NCBI RefSeq assembly: GCF_902459465.1
Contig: NC_047082.1
Coordinates: 9,155,407 to 9,219,406, forward strand
Direction: 5' to 3'
Source: Asterias rubens
Taxonomy: Eukaryota; Echinodermata; Asteroidea; Forcipulatida; Asteriidae
DNA: 64,000 nt
Under the pieces are notes generated by a model. That model saw only the letters and a list, made by a program, of their open reading frames with translations, did not search any database and had not been told where the DNA came from. The translations under genes were made by a program, and so were the position numbers. Of this stretch, positions 37,401 through 45,971 are shown in pieces (position 1 is the first letter of the stretch; the number at the start of each line of letters is the position of its first letter).

Positions 37401-39223
37401 ATGTAAAAGGCCTGAAGTTACAATTGCTCTTCCAGTTCGAATAACAAGGAAGGTATAGCTTCTTCCCTGATAATGAGTTTGACAGGCGTAAATGCAGTGG
37501 ACACTATTGGTAGTTACTCAAAATAATTATTAGCATACAAACCTTACTTGGTAACGAGTGATGGGGAGCTGTTGATCAAGCATCTGAAAGCACACAACTT
37601 CGCGTGACAAGGGTGTTTTTTCTTTGATTATTATCTCGCAACCTCAATGACCAATTGAGCTAAAATTTTCACAGGTTTGTTATTTTAGTATGTTGAGATA
37701 CACCAAAGTGAGAAGACTGGTCTTTGACAATATTACCAATAGTGTCCAGTGTCTTTAATGAGTTTGACAGACTTTAAGGGAAAAAGACAAACTAGCAGCG
37801 GTCTCCCTTAAGCGCTCAGCTGGCCAAGTGGTCTGGATGGTTAGGCCAAATAACAAAAAATACCAGTTGATCGTCCGGATTTTTCAAAAAAGGAGGATAA
37901 GGGCCTTACTATTTACTATTTACTATTTTTTTTTCAAGATGGCCGCTAAGTATTTCAAATCAAACAGGCCACCAATTCTTCAGTTTGAATCAACCGCAAA
38001 CTTATTTATACCTATTAGTTGCATGAGGACCTGTGTTAACACTAACAGGGTCGGATAACACTAAAAAGATTTGCTGGTAGGCATTCACTAATATTGTTTT
38101 ATGAAACAGACGGTTACAAGTGTTCGAGAGCATCAAGTTAGATTCAGGGAAAAGCTCCTAAGCCATTCCTTTTGAAAAGATGGATTTGTTGTTGCAAAAA
38201 TCAAAAAAATAGTAAATAGTAAAAAAAAAAAGGATGCGGCCCCAAAAAAGGATGCGGGCGGGGACGATCAACTGTTTTTTGTTTTTTTATGGCCTTAGTG
38301 TGGTGTTCGAAATAAGTATGGATTACAAAGTACTGAAAGAAGAATGGGGTGTTTTATACACAATCGGTTGTTGCACTATCCCAGTCTGCAAGACCAGCAA
38401 CCTTGTTATTCCTTATAGACTTGGTAACCTGCCAAGAAAACTTTTGGGGTTTGAATACAATTGAATATACACTTCCTTGTGTGGCGGATACAGTTTTTAG
38501 AGCATAATAGTTAAAACAGGCCTACTGTTATTAAAGTCGTAAGAATGGAATTGTTTTCCCCATTTTTCATTGCTCTGAAGAAAACAACCAATAAGCAATT
38601 GGAGAGAAGTCAAACCGTGAGGATAGAATTTACCCGAGTATGTAACTCGAATCTTCACCTTAAAACTTTTGTTTAAGTTTCTCCCCACAAAAAATAAATT
38701 AAAATAATGGTGTAAAAAAAACATTTGCATTAATTTTTAAGGGCGTCAAGGGCGAAGACTTAAAGGAACACATTACCTTGGATCGGACGAGTTGGTCTAT
38801 AAAAAGCGTTTGAAACCATTTGTTATGAAATGCATATGGTTAGAAAGATGTTTTAAAAGTAGAATATAATGATCCACACAAGTATCACTCAAAATTGCAC
38901 GGTTTTCATTTTACTTCGCGAACTAACACGGTCGGGCCATATAAATGGCCGACTGTGTTAGTCAACGAGGTAAAAAGAAAACCACGCAATTTCAAGGCAT
39001 ATTTGTGTAGATCATTGTATTCTACTTTTACAACATCTTTCTAACCGATTTTATAACAAACGGTTACAGAACGCTTTTCAAAGACCAACTCAACCGATCC
39101 AAGGCAACGTGTTCCTTTAATTATACTGTGTAGTACCAGTCTAAACTGAATCTTACCTGCACATGACACATGAAGGCAAAGTACCAGACAAATGAAACGC
39201 ATGATGCTGGCCATTCCAATCAT
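23006..39223 (-). CDS. Melanotransferrin-like two-lobed transferrin, 14 exons, complete
   Basis: Secreted or surface-anchored Fe(III)-binding transferrin. Coding exons are 39223-39157, 36269-36145, 35741-35618, 34490-34269, 31976-31853, 31305-31125, 30734-30651, 30347-30179, 29263-29099, 27875-27709, 26225-26105, 25562-25400, 24755-24491 and 23284-23006. All phases agree, giving 751 residues. A signal peptide covers about 1-22 and two lobes follow (about 23-365 and 366-705). The iron ligands Asp, Tyr, Tyr, His are readable in both lobes: D81, Y110, Y216, H285 and D430, Y458, Y566, H635. The carbonate-site Thr is present in both (T136, T483). The Arg is present in the C-lobe (R487), but Lys140 replaces it in the N-lobe ([11 protein letters not shown]). 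The tail (about 727-751) is hydrophobic after a small-residue stretch, as in GPI-anchored melanotransferrin; a short transmembrane anchor ending in RRIVVG is the alternative. MELTF orthology is likely but unproven, so no symbol is given. Confidence 0.93.
23885..24269. mobile_element. GGCAGTGGACAC MITE, complete copy 4 (transferrin intron 13)
   Basis: The ends are TTAAAGGCAGTAGACAC and GTGTCCACTGCCTTTAA. The central palindrome TTTCAAGACCTCAAG / CTTGAGGTCTCGAAA is intact. It lies in the last intron of the transferrin-like gene, directly before a reversed SINE fragment at 24276-24440. Confidence 0.85.
24276..24440 (-). mobile_element. SINE/composite repeat fragment (reverse copy of about 690-850)
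   Basis: The reverse complement reads through TCAAGGAGTTGAAGGATTTC, then a GTGTCATGG-type tRNA-like head with CTTAAGAGCACCGAACTCAA. This matches 690-850 at the left of the window and shows that the chance ORF there is part of a dispersed repeat. Confidence 0.6.
24806..25011. mobile_element. Foldback MITE, GGGCCCAATTTCAT family
   Basis: GGGCCCAATTTCATAGAGCTG on the left is mirrored by CAGCATTATGAAATTGGGCC on the right. Inside, GCTTAAGCAGAAAAT and GTGCTTAAGCAG are present. It is followed at 25028-25256 by a related element that starts GGGCCCAATTTCATGGCCG. Both lie in transferrin intron 12 and are non-coding. Further copies are at 47711-47912 and 53602-53803. Confidence 0.75.
25258..25320 (-). 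mobile_element. tRNA-derived SINE head (fragment)
   Basis: The reverse complement contains GGGTTCGAATCCCACCTGGG followed by TATTATGCCTGTGG, the same box B and body as the SINE at 29578-29720. Only the box B side is present. Confidence 0.55.
25735..26010 (-). mobile_element. SINE body, reverse orientation (transferrin intron 11)
   Basis: The reverse complement contains a GGGTCAATGGGTACCTG-like segment, CAGAGATGGTTCTTGCG and the CAAGCACTTTAAAACGCCC-like tail seen at 29880-30145 and 815-1320. It is a diverged SINE copy between exons 26225-26105 and 25562-25400. Confidence 0.55.
26404..26790. mobile_element. GGCAGTGGACAC MITE, complete copy 5 (transferrin intron 10)
   Basis: The left end is TTAAAGACAGTGTACAC and the right end GTGTCCACTGCCTTTAA. 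The internal GGAGCCGTTTCTCACAATG and TTTCGAGACCTCAAG palindrome are present. It has the same orientation as 9543-9929 and is close to it in sequence. Confidence 0.85.
27019..27142. repeat. 33-bp tandem repeat, about 4 units
   Basis: AATGTACACAAACAATTTAA plus AAACGCATGAATT repeats four times with one or two changes per unit. The length is a multiple of three, so the minus strand stays open (a [11 protein letters not shown]-like repeat peptide) without being a gene. It is in transferrin intron 10. Confidence 0.9.
27296..27470. mobile_element. Palindromic MITE, GTCGATTTCAC family
   Basis: It starts AGCCGTCGATTTCACC and ends GTTTCGTGAAATCGGCTG, with CCTAACTTAGGATTAATC mirrored by AGTTAGGATTAATCCTAGCG. 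This is the best preserved copy of the family. It lies next to a fragment (27470-27590) of the foldback family seen at 9176. Confidence 0.8.
28397..28480. repeat. (AATC)n tetranucleotide microsatellite
   Basis: About 20 units of AATC, nearly perfect, in transferrin intron 9. Confidence 0.95.
28571..29072. mobile_element. About 500-bp element with TAGCCC...GGGCTA inverted ends
   Basis: The left end TAGCCCCTTTCACACGAG is mirrored by the right end GACGTGTGAAAAGGGCTA. Further inside, GGTCCCTTGCTAAATTG and CAAAGAACCCTGGCTAC-like segments pair less well. It ends 27 bases from the donor of exon 9 of the transferrin-like gene. An 86-codon open frame inside it has no recognisable product. Confidence 0.65.
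29357..29527. mobile_element. Palindromic MITE, GTCGATTTCAC family
   Basis: GCCGTCGATTTCACAAAG on the left pairs with TTTTGTGAAATCGATGGC on the right. CGTCCTAACTTAGGATTAATC and AAGATTAGTCGTAAGTTAGG lie inside. It is in transferrin intron 8. Confidence 0.75.
29578..29720 (+). mobile_element. tRNA-derived SINE (second family)
   Basis: It has a box-A-like TGGTCTAGTTGGTAAG and box B GGTTCGAATCCCACCC, followed by TGCCTGTGTTTTC and CTCGGGAAAGTGCTGA. The flanks do not form a proper acceptor stem, so it is not a working tRNA gene. The same unit occurs reversed at 62590-62760. Confidence 0.7.
29880..30145 (+). mobile_element. SINE body without the nested MITE (transferrin intron 8)
   Basis: GACACCTGTTCCTGAGCAAT, CAGGGGTAAATGGGTACC, CAGAGATGGTTCTTGTG and AAGCGCTTTGGGACGCCC follow in the order of 815-1320. 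The segment CCAGTGACCAGGGGTAATAA shows the uninterrupted insertion site. It starts about 34 bases from the exon 8 donor. Confidence 0.75.
30764..30960. mobile_element. Collapsed GGCAGTGGACAC MITE
   Basis: The left arm runs from AAGGCAGTGGACACTATCGG to GGTTGATAGTATAAAAC and is then followed directly by inverted right-arm text (GGGAGCCGTTTCAATGTTTT). The central palindrome and outer right end are missing, so it is an internal and terminal deletion derivative in transferrin intron 6. Confidence 0.7.
32197..32413. mobile_element. 217-bp foldback MITE, AGGGACTTTTCG family
   Basis: AGGGACTTTTCGTTTTCGAC on the left pairs with GTCGAAAAACGAAAAGTCCC on the right. AACGGATGGTTCCGCGACGG pairs with CCGTCGCAGAACCATCCG. 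Overlapping open frames on both strands follow from the symmetry. It lies in transferrin intron 4. Confidence 0.8.
32697..33038. mobile_element. GGCAGTGGACAC MITE, copy truncated at the left end
   Basis: It starts at TTGGTGTATCTAAACATAT, without the outer left inverted end, and runs to GTGTCCACTGCCTTTA. The central palindrome is altered (TTGAGACCTCACATTC). Transferrin intron 4. Confidence 0.75.
33402..33495. repeat. 51-bp tandem duplication
   Basis: AAACCCATTAAATAATCTGG with GCCGAGTCACGAAGAAAA occurs twice at a spacing of 51 bases, ending in a run of A's. It is non-coding and lies in transferrin intron 4. Confidence 0.8.
35425..35606. mobile_element. Palindromic MITE, GGCCGAGTCACACTGCAGC family (well preserved)
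   Basis: AAGGCCGAGTCACACTGCAG pairs with CAGCAGTGTGACTCCGCCT. ATAACGAAAACGATAACGA pairs with TCGTTATCGTTTGCGTTAT. CATTCTATTGGGTG pairs with CACCCAATAGAATG. It is in transferrin intron 3, about 12 bases from the donor of exon 35741-35618. Confidence 0.8.
36474..36650. mobile_element. Palindromic MITE, GTCGATTTCAC family (decayed)
   Basis: GCCGTTGATTTCACCAAACT on the left and CGCTCCGTAAAACCGGCTGC on the right bracket CTAACTTAGGATTCATC and GACAGGATTAATGCTAGCG. It lies in transferrin intron 1. Confidence 0.7.
37490..37760. mobile_element. GGCAGTGGACAC MITE with internal deletion
   Basis: It starts AATGCAGTGGACACTATTGG and ends ACCAATAGTGTCCAGTGTCT. It lacks the central GAGACCTC palindrome. Transferrin intron 1. 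Confidence 0.75.
37864..38274. mobile_element. 411-bp element with CAGTTGATCGTCC inverted ends
   Basis: CAGTTGATCGTCC on the left and GGACGATCAACTG on the right are exact inverses. Next to them TTACTATTTACTATT pairs with AATAGTAAATAGTAA. A related fragment is at about 40885-40970. It is in transferrin intron 1 and non-coding. Confidence 0.75.
38760..39120. mobile_element. 361-bp foldback MITE, AACACGTTGCCTTGGATCGG family
   Basis: TTAAAGGAACACATTACCTT on the left pairs with AAGGCAACGTGTTCCTTTAA on the right. The arms extend through CGAGTTGGTCTATAAAAAGC and CAAAGACCAACTCAACCG. The palindromic centre contains CACGGTCGGGCCATATAAAT / GGCCGACTGTGTTAG. TTAA is at both ends. It ends 37 bases from the donor of the signal-peptide exon. 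Other copies are at 54168-54535 and (half) 48283-48419. Confidence 0.85.
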
Positions 39224-40127
39224 CGTGGAGTTGAATTGTTGAAATGCTGAGGAAACCTTAAAACAAGATGACAACATGAATATGAAACGTACAGTAACAG
39301 CAAACATTTGGGAACAGAGCTAAAACTTAATCTTTCTGAATCAACAGAATCAAACAGACCTTGAACTTTGCTTTTAAAGGGGCAGGGCGATTTTCCTCTT
39401 GTAAGGGGCCCGGCCTGGCAATTCCTGGAATTACATGCAGGCCACTGAGAACATAATAGGGTTGTGGCCGTGCAATAAAGGCCTACGCTTTCGGCCCTCA
39501 TCGTATGGCCACGACCCTGCCGATTTTAAACGGCAGTTAAAGAACTCGCCGCCACTCTTTTATTCCCTTATTTATTTCCATACTCCCATGAAAAATATTG
39601 ACACTCACAATATGTACTATGCAGTACAGCAAAAACAGTATTTTTTTTTTTACAACTTTTCACTAAATCCTGGCTAAAACTGTGCTTTTAATATCCCCCA
39701 CTCCAATATCCAGAAAATCCTTTAATTGATTTAAAATGAGTTTGACAGGATAAGAAACTCAATTTTGAGTTAGTTTTCTCTGGAAACTTATCAAAACATT
39801 GTCTTGTGTGAAATGTACTAAAAGAGCAAACAAGCCTTATCTAAACATGATGTTTTCGTGATGTTTTGTCAGACAGAACAATCTACAAACATTGATACTA
39901 TGTGACCATACAAACGATTCCAGCACACAAGTAATGATGTCTTAAACTACATTCATGTGCAATAACTGTGAAAGGTTTGTTGACAAAGCAAATGCTCAAT
40001 GTGTCTAGACTACACAAGGTAAACATTGAAACACTACACTGTAGCTCAAATATTATAGGCCTTGGGAGAGGATTTCTGGATTAGTCTATTTTATGTCCAT
40101 GAACTTCTCTCGTTTTATTCGCACGTA

Positions 40128-40391
40128 GGCCCCCTACTTCAGGACTTTTTAATTTGTTTGAGAACTTCATGCAATGGCAAAGGTAATGAGTTGGATTAAT
40201 TGTCAAGCGCGTAAAATGTTATTTGTGTTTCATTTCGACCAGCCACTGCAGTTGGTTGGTTCAGGCCCCCTACTTCAGGACTTTTTAATTTGTTTGAGAA
40301 CTTCATGCAAGGGCAAAGGTAATGAGTTGGATTAATTGTCAAGCGCGTAAAATGTTATTTGTGTTTCATTCCTACCAGCCACTGCAGTTGA
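40128..40391. repeat. 136-bp tandem duplication
   Basis: GGCCCCCTACTTCAGGACTT begins at 40128 and again at 40264. The two units, ending CCAGCCACTGCAGTTG, are almost identical, differing at only a few positions, so the duplication is recent. No coding content. Confidence 0.9.
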
Positions 40392-40449
40392 TTTTACTAA
40401 ATTTTCAGTTGCCACAATGTTTCCTACCTAAGTAAGTTTTTTTATGGTT

Positions 40450-40735
40450 TAAAGGCCAGGGACACTATTGGTAATTACTCAAAATAATTATTAGCATAAA
40501 ACTTTACTTGGTGACGAGTAATGGGGAGAGGTTGATAGTATAAAACATACGGCTCTCTCTGAAGTGCATAGTTTTCGAGAAAGAAGTACTTTTCCACGAA
40601 TTTGATTTTGAGACCTCAGATTTAGAGTTTGGAGGTCTCGAAATCAATCTAAAAGCACACAACGTCGTGTGACAATGTTTTTTTCTTCTTTCATTATTAT
40701 CTCGCAATTTTGACGACCAATTATTAATCAAACAT
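40450..40735. mobile_element. GGCAGTGGACAC MITE, right end missing
   Basis: It starts TTTAAAGGCCAGGGACACTA and passes through ATTTTGAGACCTCAGATTTA and GAGGTCTCGAAATC. It stops at CGACCAATT and lacks the outer right arm. Confidence 0.75.
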
Positions 40736-41177
40736 TCATTGTTTTTTTTTTACTGCTCAAACACACAATACATAAATGAAAATTTTGGACAAGACATTCA
40801 AACAAGACGTTCAGATTGTTTCAGCCGAGATCGTTTAAAATAATTTTTTTATCATAAAAAAAAGAAGACAAATCATTAAAAAAAAAAAAAAAAAAGGAGG
40901 CGGCCTCTAAAAAGGAAGCAGGCGGGGACGCTAAACAAGTTTCTGTTTTTACTCGGCCTTAGTTTCTGTTTATTCAAGAGGACTTTAACATATGGTAAAA
41001 TATTAACCACGTCAAACAATGGTCAAACATGGCCTTTGAAACTGTCTGGCTCTCCAGATAGATTGTTTAAAAAAATAACAGTGTCCCTAATGAAGCAAAC
41101 ATTCTGCCGTCTGGTTCTGGAGTGACCTTAAAATGAATTTTTGTTTTACTGTTTACAGAGCAGAGAAGTTATGTGTT

Positions 41178-41347
41178 TTGTAATAATAGACCTTATGCAT
41201 TGACGTCATCCAGCCGCCATCTTTGAGGTCAAACGGTGACGAAACAATCGAAACGCACATAGATTGGCCAATGAACAACCTTCTTTTGACCTCAATGCGG
41301 GTGCGCCGTACTGAAATGACGTCATGTGCATAAGGTCTATTATTACC
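41178..41347. mobile_element. 170-bp MITE with AATAATAGACCTTATGCA ends
   Basis: AATAATAGACCTTATGCATT on the left and GTGCATAAGGTCTATTATT on the right are inverted. The next inner pair is GACGTCAT on both sides, followed by TTGAGGTCAAA / TTTGACCTCAA. It is non-coding and lies upstream of the transferrin-like gene. Confidence 0.8.
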
Positions 41348-41399
41348 AATACACACTGTTGCTTTTACATGCCCTCATCCTGAGATATTGATAAAATAG

Positions 41400-44325
41400 T
41401 CAGGTTTTGTATTGTCTGGCCCTTTGTATTGCCACAAACAATGTGGACTACTATTGTCATTACAGATGTGGACAATTTCTGGCATTGTGAAAATAAGTCG
41501 ACCTTATTCACTCCCTGCTCTGAATCTCGTAATCCTTTTCAGCCCTTCACACAACCTACCTTTGATCTGTGTAATAAGGGTTTAAAAAGTCTTTATACAG
41601 AAAACTACTGAGCCAGAGATTCCTTTCACGCTACATTCGCAGAGAAAAGTTTAAACCCTCTTCCATACCAACACAGTGGGTTGGCCCATGCTCCATGGTT
41701 AACCCAGTCCCAATGTTATTGTTAACCATTCCCCAGTGAGAAAGCAAACTCACTGATCTCCCATGGATCCAAGCTAACATATAAAATAAAACAAATCACA
41801 AAAGTTTAACAATTCTTCCCTGAAAATAAGTTGGTATGGTGCTGGTTGATACCGGTAGAATTAACACGCCACGAGCAGCCGATCGAAAACACGCTGCCCT
41901 GGCCTACCGTCATAATGAACTAAAAAAGCCCCGATCGATCGATCAAGATGGCCAGGCAAGGGGCTTCCTGTGCGCTCGCTCTGGAACCAACCACCAGCCC
42001 AAGCAACTACCACCAGAAATTTCCACTGAGAACCAAACTTTGGTGTAAAACTTGTGACAAAAAGCAAACAAATTCTTACTCACCGTTGAATCTTTTTCTA
42101 CCTAGGTGTGCCACCTGTTAGCTGCACTCCTTATCAATGATTTTTCACACAAAACACGTGGAAGAAAAAGTATCGTGGTATCAGAGCGTGGGGATCAATA
42201 TCGAAAGTTAACACACACTATATATAATATGCTGGTCGTCGAGCATCGTCTTTTCTGGTGTAGCCTTTTGTCGAGGCCTTTGCGGACTGCTTCGCAGAGC
42301 ATCACTCTCCCAAGCGACTGCACGGAAAGACCACTCGTGCGATTGGCAGCTGGACTCTCGCGGGCGTTGTCTCCAATGCTACGAAGGCCTTGACGAAAGA
42401 CTAGGGTCTGATGTGCGGGTCCGGATGGCGGACGTGACGATCGAAGCGTGACGGACATGGACTGCGTGAAACTTGTACTCATCAGTTTGCGCATGCGATT
42501 TACAATAAATGATGGTGTAGTGTACGTGTCTAGAGAAGGGGGGGGGGGGGGGGGGGGCACTGCCGTTACCCACACAATTAAGGTCAATGTTATTGCACGA
42601 ATTGTTTTGAACACTCAATCAAAATCGAGTCGAGAGTTACAAGTTTAGCTCCAAGCTGCCTTGTGTCGAGTAAAATAACGAGTTTTAAAACAGATTTAGA
42701 ACATGGGCAACGCAACGAGCGACGCAAAAGGCAAGGCAAGACGCGACGGCCGGACGGACGACGGCACGATGTGACCGCGGGCCCCCAGAGACGACGGCGG
42801 GTATTATTAGCATGGATGTAGAACGACGCGACGCCGTATAGGGGCGCGGGGCAATATAACGACGCGCGCCGGACGACGGCAAGACGGGCAAAGCCAAAAC
42901 CACTATGAAAATAACTTTGAAACCAGGCGAAGGCACAGGCGACGCGACGCACTTCTTGTCTTATCTCGTATTGTAGACCTACATTATAGTAATAAAACAC
43001 TTTATGAAATGAAATTAATGCCGCTAGGTCCCCAACCGTACGTTTTGTGTTTTGCGGCGTCAAACCAAACGGCATAGTCGCAATCTGACACACTTTTTGT
43101 CGGTCGGTCATTTGCCTCATAAAGTAGTTCTATGTGCAAAATATCAAATGATTCTCGTGTTATACCAGACTAAATTCCTTCCAGCCTCGGTTTCACCACA
43201 TTAGTTCAGGAATACAAGATGGCTCCACGAGGCCGACAGAGGGGCATCATTGTCCATAGTCCCCCGTGTACAATATCAATAATAAACTGAGTAATTGTAC
43301 TAGATTGTCCTTCGGTTTCATCACATAAATTCAAATGGAAAAATACGAGATGGCTGCCATATGATGAAGGTTTGGTGACTGGGAGGCTGGCGAAACAACG
43401 GCTTCGGCTTGGGGATCCGTTCTTTCGTCTGAAATCCTTCGTGCGCAAAACACGAGCAATAATTATTGTCATCGACACAATGCGGGGCCAAGCTAACCTG
43501 AGCCAAATCCAAAGACATCCAGTCGTTTCTGGGCTGAATGAGGTGTATTCAAAAGAGGGTGCCATCAGAAGAAGTTTAGTACACAGCTATCCATGCTGCC
43601 AAATGGGGGACAGAATCTCCAGCACCACCCAATAATATTATTATTATTACAAATGATGACATGGTGAGTCATGGGAATTCCCCATCAAGAGAAATGCAAT
43701 ATCATGCCGCGCTGTGCATCACAGCTTCACTTTTATCTTTACGGTGATCATATCAGTAAACAGACCCTGGAGGCGCTTCAGAAAATCTCATTAATCTGGA
43801 GAAAAATTTGCAAAAGGTACGTATCAAACATTTCTTTTGTATACGCCGCCTCAACTGTTGTTGTTTTGCTGCAAATCGGATTTGTGAAAACTGTGTAAAA
43901 AAAATCTTGTTCACGCGTTTCTCAAAAGTATCATTACAATTTTGGTATTTCATACAATTGAATTGAAGTAACATCACTGTTGTTTTGCTAACAAAACGGT
44001 TGCTGGCATTGTAAGCACTTTACTCCACACATAAACTGACACCTGGTAGAAGTTTTAGATCGATCGGCCTCTCTGGGTCACGAGAGAATAATTATTGAGA
44101 AAAAAAAAAAACGAATGTTATGGGAAAAAAAGGGAAAAGAAGACAAACGCTCACTGAGCGCAACTCCAAACGGGAAATTTGTTTTATTTGTTCCCCATCA
44201 AATTACACGACATTTCAGAAATAAAAATTTCAATAATGGATGTTATCTACTATCATCATCATTAGACCGTGTAAGCTTATGTGAATCTGTGAACACAGAA
44301 GAGTCTTACCAGTTTTGTAATGTTC
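41400..44325. other. Region between the transferrin-like gene and exonuclease copy A
   Basis: No gene is supported. Near 42083 the minus strand offers a donor (GATTCAACG followed by GTGAGTAAG), which could end a non-coding first exon of the transferrin-like gene; this is weak. Bases 42540-42557 are an uninterrupted run of G's. Bases 42700-42955 form an unusually CpG-dense block (many CGACG and ACGACGG repeats) unlike its surroundings. Open frames crossing that block on the minus strand show only compositional bias. Confidence 0.4.
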
Positions 44326-44327
44326 CT

Positions 44328-44704
44328 TCAAGGGCAGTGGACACTTGGTATTCATTTACTCAATATTATTATTAGCATACAACTTTACTTGGTAACGAGT
44401 TATGGGGAGAGGTTGATGGTATAAAACGTTGTGAGAAACGGCTCCCTCTGAAGTGACGTAGTTTTCGAGAAATAAGTAATTTTCCACGAATTTGCTTTCG
44501 AGACCTCATATATTATTTATAATTATTTTGAGGTCTCGAAATCAAGCATCTGAAAGGTGTTTTTTTCTTTCATTATTATCTCGCAACTTCGATGACCGAT
44601 TGAGCTAAAATGTTCACAGGTTTGTTATTTTATGCATTATGTTGAGATACACAAAGTGAGAAGACTGGTTTTTGACAGTTACCAATAGTGTCCACTGTCT
44701 TTAA
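44328..44704. mobile_element. GGCAGTGGACAC MITE, near-complete copy
   Basis: It begins CAAGGGCAGTGGACAC and ends GTGTCCACTGTCTTTAA. GAGAAACGGCTCCCTCTGAA and TTTCGAGACCTCATATATTA / GAGGTCTCGAAATC are present. Confidence 0.8.
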
Positions 44705-45178
44705 GATGATGTCCGGTAATGTCAGGATGGCGTGTAAGCATGACAAGTATAAAACTATTAGTTTATGTCTATAAGCATAACGCTTAAAAGTACCTTAAAA
44801 CTTCCAGTTTAAGCAGGTAGAGAACACAGATGGCGGGAATGTAGTTTTACTTATTCAATTCAATTCAATTCAAAAATGGTTTATTAAAACATGTCTCGCA
44901 GTTAAAAACTGTATCGCACATGTCAACATTATAATATTTGTTTAAAATAAATTACATCAAGTAGAAGTCAATCCACTATGTTAATCCACTCGAAAATTTC
45001 AACCAAGGGTTTTCCCCGTAGCACGAAAATGTATGACAAACTCATTGTAATTTTGTTTGTTGTTGGCAAACCATCACATTGCAAGGTTACTGCAGTTGAA
45101 ATATTACACAATCATGGGTGCATTGTCGTTGAATACAATCAAGAGGTGCAATCTAGAACATTCCTTTTCACGAGACGA

Positions 45179-45700
45179 ATTAAAGGCACTGGACACTATT
45201 GGTTATTCTCAACATAACGTTGTAGCATGAACAACTTACTTGGTAACGTGCAACGGAGAGCTGTTGATATACTTATATAAAGTATGTTTGTGATATGAGA
45301 AACGGCTCCCTCTTACTAAATTGTCCAGATCATGTACAATACCCGATAAACACACTGGACACTGTTGGTAATAATTGTCAAAGACCAGTCTTCTCAGTTG
45401 GTGTATCTCAACATAATATCACAAACCTGTGAAAATTTGAGCTCAAATTGGACGTCAATGAAAGAAAATATTGTGTGCTTTCAGATGCTTGATTTCGAGA
45501 CCTCAAAATCTAATTATGAGGTATCTAAATCAAATTAATGGAAAATCCCCCCTTTGTTACTCGAAAAATACGTCACTTCAGAGGGAGCCATTTCTCACAA
45601 TGTTTTATAATATCAACCTCTTTACTCGTTACCAAGTAAGGTTTTATGCTAATAATTATTTTGAGTAATATTACCATTAGTGTCCACTGCCTTTAAAAGA
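45179..45700. mobile_element. Two adjoining GGCAGTGGACAC MITE copies
   Basis: The first (about 45179-45345) starts AATTAAAGGCACTGGACAC and breaks off after AACGGCTCCCTCTTACT. The second (about 45355-45700) starts ACACTGGACACTGTTGG and ends GTGTCCACTGCCTTTAAA. They are head to tail, with the inner ends lost. Confidence 0.7.
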
Positions 45701-45971
45701 AGCCAGAGAAATCACTTCCTTTTGCAATGTGCAACTTACATTTAACATTGGTTTTGATTTTGATAATATTTATACAATGATGTGTAGGGACATGTTGTAC
45801 AAACATGTACTTTCCTTTGTGGGTTTACACAATCGATGAGGACAATAATTTAACGATGTTTGGAGTTGTATTTTATTTATCTACAGTCTGGATACGGGAT
45901 ACTGACTGGAGTGCAAAAACAGAACTAGCATCTTGTCGGTTGGTATCGGGCCTACTTCTCTCGCGCTGACT

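Noticed and set aside
42590-43120. A 176-codon minus-strand ORF.
   Set aside because: It crosses the CpG-dense block, where stop codons are rare by composition. The peptide is Arg/Ala/Ser-biased and lacks a domain or splice context.
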